Assembly (NCBI GenBank): GCA_002839445.1
Contig: PGYB01000002.1
Coordinates: forward strand, 310,001-374,000
From: Candidatus Riflebacteria bacterium HGW-Riflebacteria-1
GTDB taxonomy: Bacteria > Muiribacteriota > Ozemobacteria > Ozemobacterales > Ozemobacteraceae
DNA length: 64,000 nucleotides
Reading direction: 5' to 3'
Shown here: positions 18,076 through 25,498 of the stretch, in pieces
Layout of the letters: every line of letters begins with the position of its first letter
How positions within the stretch are numbered: the first letter of the stretch is position 1
Notes under the pieces: generated by a model
Databases searched by the model: none
Seen by the model: only the letters and a program-made list of their open reading frames with translations
What the model was told of the DNA's origin: nothing
Translations under genes and position numbers: made by a program

Positions 18076-18473
18076 ATTTTCCTCCTCCGCCCCCTTCTCA
18101 TACAACTTCTGGAAGAAATAGTGCTGAAGCACTTTCTTACTGGCAAAGGGCATGCTTTGACGAGCTCGGGCGGAATGAATTGTTTTCAGGAGCGTGCAGA
18201 ATCAGCCAAACATTGACGCGGTCCAGCAAACAAATCGCGCCTGTCAGCATGCCCTTCGTTTACAGGACTAACTTTTTAATGAATTCATCCTGATGTTTCC
18301 TTATGTACTAAGAATCTATGCATTCTGGCAGGTGAAGTCAAATAACGACCCGGCAACACAATCCGTGACTCTCTTCTGTTGGGAGTGGGGACTGATTTTT
18401 TCAACAGAGTTTGTATTACAAAGGCATATCAGGTCGAAACTCAGAAACTGTTCTGCATGTATGCTTTTACTGT
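18076..18473. other. About 400 bases without a recognised gene
   Basis: There is no convincing coding frame on either strand and no tRNA-like or terminator-like fold. The only structure noted is an imperfect inverted pair, AGGGCATGCT near 18147 and AGCATGCCCT near 18246, about 90 bases apart. The region would hold the promoter of the GlsB-type gene. Confidence 0.5.
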
Positions 18474-19463
18474 TCAGCCGAAGAGGCGGTGAGTGATCTC
18501 GATAATTTCGGCGACGTAGGCCCGGCGATCTTTCTGGAAGCGGGGATCGATGCGCATTGGTATGTCGGGTTTTGCTGCGCTGCTGTCGGTCTTCTGCCAG
18601 AACAGGCCGTGCTGGTGTGACTTTTCAATGCTGCCAATACAGGTCGCTTCGCCATTTTGACAGATGTTGTTAAATGCTGTCTGATGTTCGGGATAGACGC
18701 CAACAACGAGCTCATATTCGCCACCTGAGCCTAGAAGAAAGCCCTGCGGCGGCATGCCGGCCGCCCGGCAGAATGTTGCGACATCAGGATGAATCGGCAC
18801 AGCATCAGCGTTTACCGTAATTCTGCCGCCGGGATTGACCATACATAGCGTTACCAGCGTGTTGCGCAACCCGTCGCTGCTGTCCATGCCCAGGCCAAGA
18901 AAGGGTCTCGCCCGGCGCATGAAATCGTGGTGCAACTCGAATTTTGCCTGATAATCAGGGTTGAGCGCCGACAGGTTGCCGTCGCCAAAACTACCGGTTG
19001 CGTATAGCAGCAGTCGCTCGGCATTTGTGCTTCTGAACAGCGGTTCGCCTGAAAACGTGCCAATGGCAGTGCCGACATAGCGCCAGTGTTCACCGCATGA
19101 AGTATCGCCGCCAAGCATAAAGCAGTTGCTCGCCCGCAGCGCCGCACTTATGCCGCGCGTCAGTTCAATCCCGAATCTGTCAGAATCCTTTTCTGGCAGG
19201 CCAAGTACCTGCAGAAAAAAAGCCGGGTCGGCGCCAGTTGCAGCCAGATCGCTGAGCGTCGCGGCTACCAGGTTCCAGCCGAGTTGTTCAATGTTTGACG
19301 ATCTGAAACCGTCTTCTTCTTCGCAGAATTCATCGGTAGTTATTGCCAGACGGTTTGAACCGATGCTGAATACCTCGGCGTCAGATTCGAACAGCGCGTT
19401 CTGTTGTGCTGGTGAGCGTGTAAAGGCCGCAGCCATAGCCCTGATCGCTGTAAATTCGTCCAT
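18474..19463 (-). CDS. thiL: ThiL-like kinase (AIR synthase-related)
   Basis: The 329-residue product follows the thiamine-monophosphate kinase pattern: N-terminal MDEF, ITTDEF, LSDLAATGADP, MLGGDT, MDSSDGL and SGGEYEL. The usual metal-binding G-D-D-A near residue 27 is changed to E-S-D-A, so activity or substrate may differ. ThiL makes thiamine diphosphate from the monophosphate; no other thiamine gene is nearby. It lies 45 bases after the lipid-kinase-like gene and may be co-transcribed with it. Confidence 0.75.
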   Translation of the reverse strand: MDEFTAIRAMAAAFTRSPAQQNALFESDAEVFSIGSNRLAITTDEFCEEEDGFRSSNIEQLGWNLVAATLSDLAATGADPAFFLQVLGLPEKDSDRFGIELTRGISAALRASNCFMLGGDTSCGEHWRYVGTAIGTFSGEPLFRSTNAERLLLYATGSFGDGNLSALNPDYQAKFELHHDFMRRARPFLGLGMDSSDGLRNTLVTLCMVNPGGRITVNADAVPIHPDVATFCRAAGMPPQGFLLGSGGEYELVVGVYPEHQTAFNNICQNGEATCIGSIEKSHQHGLFWQKTDSSAAKPDIPMRIDPRFQKDRRAYVAEIIEITHRLFG

Positions 19464-19508
19464 ATTTGCGTCTCCGTAATATTGTCAGGAAATAGCCTGT
19501 TTGCGCGC

Positions 19509-20450
19509 TCAGCCGCCAAGAACCGGCAAGATGCGCGGTAAAATGCTGATCTGTGCCGGCAGGCGGCCCTGCGGGTCGCCGTCGTATTCGACCTCATCAG
19601 CGCCGCCGCCAGCGGAAATCTCGACTTCGCGACAGAAAATCGGCTCGAATTCGCGACAGAATGAACCTGTGTAGACGCGCGGCAGAATAGATAACAACCT
19701 GAATTTTGAGATGCCGTGCAGCGCGACCACATACATTCTGCCGTCGTCGGCGGCAATGTCGAGTTTGAGCCTGATGCCGCTGGCAATATAAGGGTTCTTG
19801 CCGATGAAGATGTTGTGAACCTGGTCGAAGTCGCACTCGTTTCCGTCAATCTTCAGCTGGAAACGTGATGGTATATAGTTTCTGATCGCGTCCAGCATTG
19901 ACAACAGGGTGCCGATGAAGTCGCCAAAACGTTTGCGCAGCCCGGTGTTTGAGCCTCTCGCGATCGCCGCGCCCATACCAAAGTTGGCCGAACACGAAAA
20001 GTATCTGTTGACCGTCTGCTCGCTGTTTTCGCAACGGTGCACGATACGACACAGGTCAACATGCCGTGTGTGGCCGGCAAGAATGCGGTTAACAATGACT
20101 TCGGGGTCTAGTGAAAGACCATGAAATGAACAAAAGTCAGGACTGGTGCCAGTATAGATGACGCCAAAACGGCACGCGCTGTCAGGATTCTGTTCAAGCA
20201 CCGGAACAACGCCACTGATTACCTCGTTGATTGTGCCGTCACCGCCAACCGCAATCACGGCGTCGAATCCCTGTTTCGCCGCTGCTTCTGCCAGTCTGGT
20301 GCCGTCGCCAGCTTTTTCGGTCAAGGCATGCGCGTAATGAACTCCTGACTGGTCAAGCAGTTCAAAGGTGCGTGGCCATTTTTTCTGCCCGGTAAAAGAC
20401 CGGGAAGATGGGTTGAGGACCAAAAACAAAGATTTGACCGGTGTCTGCAT
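19509..20450 (-). CDS. Diacylglycerol-kinase-like lipid kinase
   Basis: The 313-residue product is of the DagK/YegS/sphingosine-kinase-like family. The nucleotide-binding motif GGDGTINEV lies near residue 70, GTSPDF replaces the more common G-T-A-N-D, and a C-terminal beta-sandwich carries EYDGDP. The ATG at 20450 overlaps the stop of the radical SAM gene by one base (TGATG), so the frame extending to 20717 is rejected. The family phosphorylates lipid hydroxyls at the membrane surface. Given its neighbours the substrate may be the lipid made by this cluster; the ceramide kinase CpgB of Caulobacter is of the same superfamily. Confidence 0.85.
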   Translation of the reverse strand: MQTPVKSLFLVLNPSSRSFTGQKKWPRTFELLDQSGVHYAHALTEKAGDGTRLAEAAAKQGFDAVIAVGGDGTINEVISGVVPVLEQNPDSACRFGVIYTGTSPDFCSFHGLSLDPEVIVNRILAGHTRHVDLCRIVHRCENSEQTVNRYFSCSANFGMGAAIARGSNTGLRKRFGDFIGTLLSMLDAIRNYIPSRFQLKIDGNECDFDQVHNIFIGKNPYIASGIRLKLDIAADDGRMYVVALHGISKFRLLSILPRVYTGSFCREFEPIFCREVEISAGGGADEVEYDGDPQGRLPAQISILPRILPVLGG

Positions 20451-21748
20451 CAGTTCGTGTCTTTGTAAATTCCCATTTTGCTGTATAGCGGCGTTTTGCG
20501 GCCGTAATCCCATTTCTTGAGCAGGTCCTTGGTGTATTTCCAGGGCAGCGGCGTGGCGGTAATATTGTTTTCCTGCATGGTCTGATAAATCGTGTGCGCT
20601 TCGCGCGAACACAGCCAGCGGCAACCGGGCTCTTTGAAATACTCGCGCATGCGCCGGAAAATCGTCAAAAAATCTTCTTCGTTGACGTTGCCGAACGAGA
20701 CGTTCAAGAATTCGCATGGCTGAACATCACCATTTGCACCGATATAGAAACGGTCAATTCCTCCGGAAGTGCAGCCGAAATGCTGCTCGTTTTCTTCGAA
20801 AACCTGCACTGCCGGGGCCGGGTGGTTGCGATACTGCGGCAGCATATTGTAGTCGAGATGAATGCGGTTGAGCTCGCGAATCGAGGCATCAGCTTTGATC
20901 ATTTCATCGTCTTTACCTAGCCAGGCGCCGGCCGACTTGCCGTGAATAACCTGAATGTAAGAGCAGTTCCAGCTTTTTGTCAGTTCGAACACCCGTTCAA
21001 CGGTGCCGTCAGCAACCATTTCGGCTGACGGGCAGCAGTTGATTGCCACCATTATGCCGGCGTCAACGAACTGCTTTACCGCTTCGTGCGCTATCGCAAA
21101 AGAGCCAGGAAAGCCGGTGAATTTATCATATTCTACCTCGTTAATTGAGTGCAGAGAAATCATCACGCCGAACAGCCCAGCTTCTTTGAGTTTTTGCACT
21201 TTTTCTGGCGTAAGCGTGTGCCCGGTAGTGTTTACCCAGAGTTCGCGCTTGTTGTCGAATGTTTTGAGCAGCTCGATCAGTCGATCAAACATCAGCAGCG
21301 GTTCGCCGCCTTCGATGTCGAACATGGTGACGCCGACTTCCTGCATCTGGCGAGCGGTTTTCTGCACCAGTTCTATTGGCAGGTCGGCGCCTGTGTCGTT
21401 GCGCTGATAACAATGCGGGCATTTATAACCACAGGCTTTTGTCATCGAAAATACCACAGTCAGAGGACCCGGGTCAGGTCTGACAAACTTTTCGATTGAT
21501 TCCCAGAAGGCCGGGGTCGGGTAGGCCGGCATGTAGAGCTGAAACTTGTATTTGCCATCGACCTCAACGACCTTGTTGTGCTTCACTGCATTGAGAAAGA
21601 GAATCAGCCGCTTCAGCAGCCTGACAAATGCAGTCGGGCCAAGACTGCCGTTGAAAACGCGCAGCAGGTAATGCAAGAACACATGCACAATCATGCTGGC
21701 ATAGAATAAAAGCTTTGCCGGCCCGATCAAGAATTTTGGTCTGTTCAT
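20450..21748 (-). CDS. Radical SAM protein with SPASM-like tail
   Basis: The 432-residue product has a hydrophobic N-terminus (about 8-50) and the radical SAM cluster motif C106-x3-C110-x2-C113 in CGYKCPHCY, followed by EGGEP. A cysteine-containing C-terminal part (CTSGGIDRFYIGANGDVQPCEF and CRWLC) suits an auxiliary cluster. It starts at an ATG with AGGAG seven bases upstream, 16 bases after the epimerase gene, and overlaps the lipid kinase by one base. Radical SAM enzymes do difficult C-H chemistry. Membrane association and location within a lipid cluster suggest a lipid substrate, but this is inference. Confidence 0.88.
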   Translation of the reverse strand: MNRPKFLIGPAKLLFYASMIVHVFLHYLLRVFNGSLGPTAFVRLLKRLILFLNAVKHNKVVEVDGKYKFQLYMPAYPTPAFWESIEKFVRPDPGPLTVVFSMTKACGYKCPHCYQRNDTGADLPIELVQKTARQMQEVGVTMFDIEGGEPLLMFDRLIELLKTFDNKRELWVNTTGHTLTPEKVQKLKEAGLFGVMISLHSINEVEYDKFTGFPGSFAIAHEAVKQFVDAGIMVAINCCPSAEMVADGTVERVFELTKSWNCSYIQVIHGKSAGAWLGKDDEMIKADASIRELNRIHLDYNMLPQYRNHPAPAVQVFEENEQHFGCTSGGIDRFYIGANGDVQPCEFLNVSFGNVNEEDFLTIFRRMREYFKEPGCRWLCSREAHTIYQTMQENNITATPLPWKYTKDLLKKWDYGRKTPLYSKMGIYKDTN

Positions 21749-21764
21749 GGTAAGTCTCCTGAAG

Positions 21765-22790
21765 TCATAGATAGCCGTTCATCCGCCACCAGCGGACAGT
21801 CAGCCGGGTCGCCCTCGCGAGCGAAGTGAATTCATTGGTTCCGTAGTCGTCGATTACTTTATCAACATTATAAACATTATTGGCATAGAACATATAGACT
21901 CTTGCACGAGTGAACAGGGGCGGGTTAGCCGCTCCGGCCAGGCTGTATGCTGCTTCCAGTAACATCGCCGGCGGGTAAAGCAGCCATTTAGGCAGATGCT
22001 GCGGCGGCTTTACGCCCATTGCCGAACAGAAAGCGGCCCAGTAGTCCTGCATCAGAGGCACCTGCGGATTGCCGACATTGTAGATATTGACGCCATCTTT
22101 GAGGTTTTCGCTTATCTTTACCACGATCTTTGCCAGATCTCCTGCATAAATTGTATGAAACCGGTTGCTGTTGCAGCCGGGCATCAGTGGCACCCCGCTG
22201 TCTATTGTTTTGCAGTATTCATAGGGCCCGGCGTTGAACTCGCGCGGGCCAAAGACCCAGACCGGCCTGATAACAGTCAGTCGGCGTCCGGTCTGTTTTG
22301 CCCGGCGAATCAGAAGAATCTCGGCGAGAGCTTTGGTCAGACGATAATGGTTCATTGCAGATGGTAACAGGCTTTCTCCGGCATATTCAAGCACTGGCAA
22401 GCGCGCGCTGGTTTCGCCCTTTGCCTCGGGCTCATGTTCTTCGCCAAGAACTGCATTGGAGCTTATATAAACGAAATCCGAATCCTGGCGCGTCGCATCG
22501 AACAGTCGCAGACTGCCCAGTACATTGGTTCTAAAAAAATCCTCATAATCGCCCCAGTCACCAACTTTGCCGCCGGCATGCACCACGCTGGGGAAAGCTT
22601 GCATTTGATCTCTGGTGAAAGCCGCGTCGGCGAGGTCACCATGCATTATTTCGACAGGATATCGCCTGATAAAGCGCAGGTCGGCAGATGGTCTTACCAA
22701 TGCTGTAATCTGCGCGCGACGGGTTTTATGAAAAGCCCTGACAATGTGGCTTCCAATAAACCCGTTCGCGCCTGTCACCAGTATTTTCAA
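21765..22790 (-). CDS. NAD-dependent epimerase/dehydratase family reductase
   Basis: An extended SDR with the cofactor motif TGANGFIG at the N-terminus, YISSNAV, and the catalytic Y-x-x-x-K in HYRLTKALAE. The C-terminal region is hydrophobic (about 265-300), as in 3-beta-hydroxysteroid-dehydrogenase-like members that act on lipids. A TTG at 22790 is chosen because GAGG lies seven bases before it and the product then begins with the usual short strand; the upstream TTG at 22802 is within the same leader. CerR, the ceramide reductase of Caulobacter, belongs to this fold, so reduction of a keto group on the lipid product is a reasonable guess. Confidence 0.83.
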   Translation of the reverse strand: MKILVTGANGFIGSHIVRAFHKTRRAQITALVRPSADLRFIRRYPVEIMHGDLADAAFTRDQMQAFPSVVHAGGKVGDWGDYEDFFRTNVLGSLRLFDATRQDSDFVYISSNAVLGEEHEPEAKGETSARLPVLEYAGESLLPSAMNHYRLTKALAEILLIRRAKQTGRRLTVIRPVWVFGPREFNAGPYEYCKTIDSGVPLMPGCNSNRFHTIYAGDLAKIVVKISENLKDGVNIYNVGNPQVPLMQDYWAAFCSAMGVKPPQHLPKWLLYPPAMLLEAAYSLAGAANPPLFTRARVYMFYANNVYNVDKVIDDYGTNEFTSLARATRLTVRWWRMNGYL

Positions 22791-22847
22791 TTTAAGCCTC
22801 AATATATATGACTTTTATAAACAGATAACCAGATTTTACATTATATG

Positions 22848-22882
22848 GCGATTACGATTACGATTGCGATTGCGAGCACGAG
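22848..22882. repeat. Mixed hexanucleotide repeat (GATTAC / GATTGC / GAGCAC)
   Basis: Six consecutive hexamer-like units drift from GATTAC through GATTGC to GAGCAC. The same words flank the GAGCAC tract at 10678 and both ends of the dispersed repeat at 16306-16537. It lies in the 174-base gap between the alpha-oxoamine synthase and the epimerase gene. Confidence 0.85.
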
Positions 22883-22927
22883 ACCATTGCATCAAGCTAG
22901 TGTCACATAAGAGCATAAAAGTACTCT

Positions 22928-22999
22928 GTCATTGCGAGGAGGGCATCAGCCCGACGCGGCAATCTCATTGTGACAAAGGGATTGCTTCGTCGCTACGCT
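22928..22999. repeat. REP-like palindromic element overlapping the end of the alpha-oxoamine synthase gene
   Basis: The stretch starts GTCATTGCGAGGAGGGC and ends ATTGCTTCGTCGCTACGCT, the two halves of the widely distributed GTCATTGCGAGGAGC...GAAGCAATC hairpin family. In this copy the outer complementary half is missing from one side. The last 12 codons and the stop of the upstream gene lie inside it. Confidence 0.8.
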
Positions 23000-24194
23000 G
23001 AGTGTGCGTTGCCATTACCGAGAATCTTATGCGCGAGCGCCCTTTGGCAACGGCTGGAAACGTGACCGGAGTCGCGAAAATGCCACGCTCATGCAGTGCC
23101 TTGCAGACTTTGCGGAGCTTGATATCGTCAGGAATCAGCACCGGAATTATCGCGGTAGAAGACCCGAATGTATTGAATCCGAGCCGTTTAAAGCCAGCCA
23201 GCAAATACTCGACGTTTATGCGCAGCTGGTTTTTGAGAGCGGTGTCGTGTTCAATGATGTCGAAAACTTCGATCAAACCTGCTGCTACCGAGACTGGAAT
23301 GCTTGTCGAGAAAATATAGGAACGCGCAAAGTGTCTTACATACTCGACGATTTCGGCTTTGCCGGTCAGATAGCCGCCGATACCAGAAGGAGCTTTTGAG
23401 AGAGTTCCAATAGTCAGGTCGATCTGACCTTCAAGTCCGAATTGTTCGGCACTGCCACGGCCGCTTGCGCCGATCATGCCTAAGGCGTGCGCCTCATCGA
23501 CAAGAACCGAAGCCCCGTAAGCCTTTGCCAGCTTCTGGATTTCGTCGAGCGGTGCGACGTCGCCATCCATACTGAAGACGCCATCGACCATGATCAATTT
23601 GCCTTTGAAAAAACGACTGGCGCGCTTGAGAGTCTGTTCGAGGTGCGCCATATCGTTATGCTGAAAATACTTGAGAGTGCCTTCGCTGAGCTTGACGCCG
23701 TCGATCAGCGAAGCATGCGCGTACATATCGGAAATCGCGACATCGCCGGCGCCCAGCATTGCCTGAATGGTGCCGACGTTGGCCTGATATCCAGTCGGAA
23801 AAACCACTGCGCTTTCGCAGCGGTAAAACTCAGCTATCCTCTGTTCGAGCCGACGATGCACATCCGAGGTTCCGCTCAGCAGGGCAACTGAGCCGGTTCC
23901 ATACCCGTAATCAACAACAGCCTTTTTTGCGGCCTCGACCACACGCGGATGCGTTGACAGGCCGAGATAATTGTTCGAGGCGAACATCAGCATGTCGCGT
24001 TTGGCGCCGGTATCCTGGTCAACCGTAGTTACCCGGTGCTGACTCGCCGAGGCCAGGGTGCGACGGTAGGTATAATGCCCTTTCTGCTGAATGTCGAGCA
24101 GCTTCGGATAAAAGAAACGTGCTTTTTCGGTTATGTCATTGCTCTCTGGCGGCGGTTCATATAGAGATTCAGTGGTAGCTTCGTTTTCACTCAT
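22965..24194 (-). CDS. Alpha-oxoamine synthase (serine-palmitoyltransferase-like)
   Basis: A PLP enzyme of 409 residues in the alpha-oxoamine synthase family (KBL, BioF, HemA, Spt). Visible are FASNNYLGLS, H160 stacking on the cofactor, D233 and H236 in VDEAHALG, and the Schiff-base lysine K267 in GTLSKAPSGIGG. The sequence around VDGVFSMDGDVAPL and YIFSTSIP resembles bacterial serine palmitoyltransferases. It joins an acyl thioester to an amino acid with loss of CO2. The start overlaps the previous gene by four bases (ATGA). The usual final helix after SVMATHT is replaced by sequence from a REP-like element. Confidence 0.9.
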   Translation of the reverse strand: MSENEATTESLYEPPPESNDITEKARFFYPKLLDIQQKGHYTYRRTLASASQHRVTTVDQDTGAKRDMLMFASNNYLGLSTHPRVVEAAKKAVVDYGYGTGSVALLSGTSDVHRRLEQRIAEFYRCESAVVFPTGYQANVGTIQAMLGAGDVAISDMYAHASLIDGVKLSEGTLKYFQHNDMAHLEQTLKRASRFFKGKLIMVDGVFSMDGDVAPLDEIQKLAKAYGASVLVDEAHALGMIGASGRGSAEQFGLEGQIDLTIGTLSKAPSGIGGYLTGKAEIVEYVRHFARSYIFSTSIPVSVAAGLIEVFDIIEHDTALKNQLRINVEYLLAGFKRLGFNTFGSSTAIIPVLIPDDIKLRKVCKALHERGIFATPVTFPAVAKGRSRIRFSVMATHTQRSDEAIPLSQ

Positions 24195-24997
24195 TTTATC
24201 AGTTTCTCCAGAAGATCTTTTTTCTCAGTTTCGATGCGGCGACTGCTTGTGGCAAAACGCAGTCCGGAACACGCCAGCAATGGTTTCCCGGAAAGGTCGC
24301 TGGCCAGAATATTGTAAATCTCACCCGCATGGCAGGTGGTTCTGACCAGCACGTTGCCGGTGTGGTTGCCCGCAAATACCGACAGGCTGGCGCACGCGGC
24401 CGGCAGCCCATAGGTGTCAGAAAAGGCCATCAGCTGCAGCCCGGCGGTCTGCAGCAGCAGGTCGAAAAGAACAATGGGTATGCACTGGTCGCTGGCGTAT
24501 CTTCCCAGGGTCGAATTGTCGCGCCCGAAATCAGACAGTTCAACCAGCACTGACTGCCGGTCGAATTCGTAGAACACAAAGTCAGCCTGAAAAGTCGGGC
24601 CATGAAACATCAGGGCCGGGTAAATCTGGTGCTTCAGAACAGCCACCGGCATTGCCGTCCGCGGTGCTGCCAGCATAAACCCGCTGTCAGAGACAATGTT
24701 GGCACTCTTTTTAAGACTTGCATGCAGGTTTCCGGCTTCATCGAGCAGGCTGGCAGAGCTTTCGTCGCTGGCGCAGACGACGGATTTAGCTCGTTTTCTG
24801 CGCAGCATTACCGGCATTTTGATCTCTATGTCGGCAAAGCTGCAGCAATCGTGCCTGAAAGTGCGCGCCAGCTCGTCGACGATTACCGCCATCGGCACAA
24901 AAGGTGTACCTTCCAGCTGATGATCAGCCAGAAACGGTAACTCTTCGATCGAAAAAACGCATTTTCTATCTTTCTGTATATTCATATCCTTATACAT
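24191..24997 (-). CDS. Double-hotdog dehydratase (polyketide-synthase DH-like)
   Basis: The 268-residue product resembles a free-standing polyketide synthase dehydratase domain. The first hotdog carries the catalytic-type motif LADHQLEGTPFVP near residues 22-35, and the second contains FHGPTFQ and a likely catalytic aspartate in DQCIP. It would remove water from a 3-hydroxyacyl-ACP. The start is ATG at 24997 (a second ATG four codons on is possible). It is translationally coupled to the alpha-oxoamine synthase by an ATGA overlap. Confidence 0.82.
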   Translation of the reverse strand: MYKDMNIQKDRKCVFSIEELPFLADHQLEGTPFVPMAVIVDELARTFRHDCCSFADIEIKMPVMLRRKRAKSVVCASDESSASLLDEAGNLHASLKKSANIVSDSGFMLAAPRTAMPVAVLKHQIYPALMFHGPTFQADFVFYEFDRQSVLVELSDFGRDNSTLGRYASDQCIPIVLFDLLLQTAGLQLMAFSDTYGLPAACASLSVFAGNHTGNVLVRTTCHAGEIYNILASDLSGKPLLACSGLRFATSSRRIETEKKDLLEKLIK

Positions 24998-25119
24998 TTA
25001 ATCAGGTCAGGTTCTTGCAGCGCTTGATTCTCTTTGCCGGCGAAACTATATCATGCAATGTTGACAGAGAATTAGTTCTTAGCTTACGGCTCCTTTGATT
25101 ACTTTGTTGTCTGAGCATT

Positions 25120-25150
25120 GAATCTGAGGCAATCTGAGAAATCTGCGGAT
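25120..25150. repeat. Triple AATCTG repeat with an end matching the 49.2-49.5 kb element
   Basis: Three imperfect ten-base units (AATCTGAGGC, AATCTGAGAA, ATCTGCGGAT) lie between the acyl carrier protein and dehydratase genes. The AATCTGCGGAT end is identical to the right end of the element at 49206-49540. Confidence 0.7.
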
Positions 25151-25161
25151 GCTGTTCTGAC

Positions 25162-25413
25162 TCATTTCAGATTGTCAAAATGCGCGGCAATGGCGTTGAT
25201 CGAGGTGAATTTCGGCAGATGGGCGTCATCGATCATCAGGTCGAGGTCGTCTTCGAGCAGGTTGACTACCTGAATTGCCTTGATGCTGTCCAGGCCAAGC
25301 CCAAAAAGGTTGTCGTCATATTTTTCCGGTGGAATACTGATGCCCGAGACATTTTTTATCGCTGCCACAATCATTTCAATAAGCTGTTCTCGCGTAATTT
25401 CTGGCTTAGTCAT
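25162..25413 (-). CDS. Acyl carrier protein
   Basis: An 83-residue four-helix carrier protein with the phosphopantetheine attachment serine S43 in GLDSIKAIQ. GAGGAAG precedes the ATG. It sits between a ketosynthase and a dehydratase gene, so it presumably carries the growing chain for this cluster and may deliver it to the alpha-oxoamine synthase. The I after the DS (instead of L) is typical of carrier proteins outside primary fatty acid synthesis. Confidence 0.93.
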   Translation of the reverse strand: MTKPEITREQLIEMIVAAIKNVSGISIPPEKYDDNLFGLGLDSIKAIQVVNLLEDDLDLMIDDAHLPKFTSINAIAAHFDNLK

Positions 25414-25498
25414 ATTTTTTCTTCCTCGTTCTCGAAATCGTAATCGATCTTATCTCTTCTGCCTGCTCTGCGTAGCTCTGGCGAGCGGGGGAGTCATT

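Noticed and set aside
18143..18260. Inverted pair AGGGCATGCT / AGCATGCCCT as a mobile element end
   Set aside because: The match is only ten bases, the interior is unremarkable, and no target duplication is visible.
19509..20717. Lipid kinase frame extended to 20717
   Set aside because: The extra part is antiparallel noise within the radical SAM gene; the ATG at 20450 forms a TGATG junction and begins the normal kinase fold.
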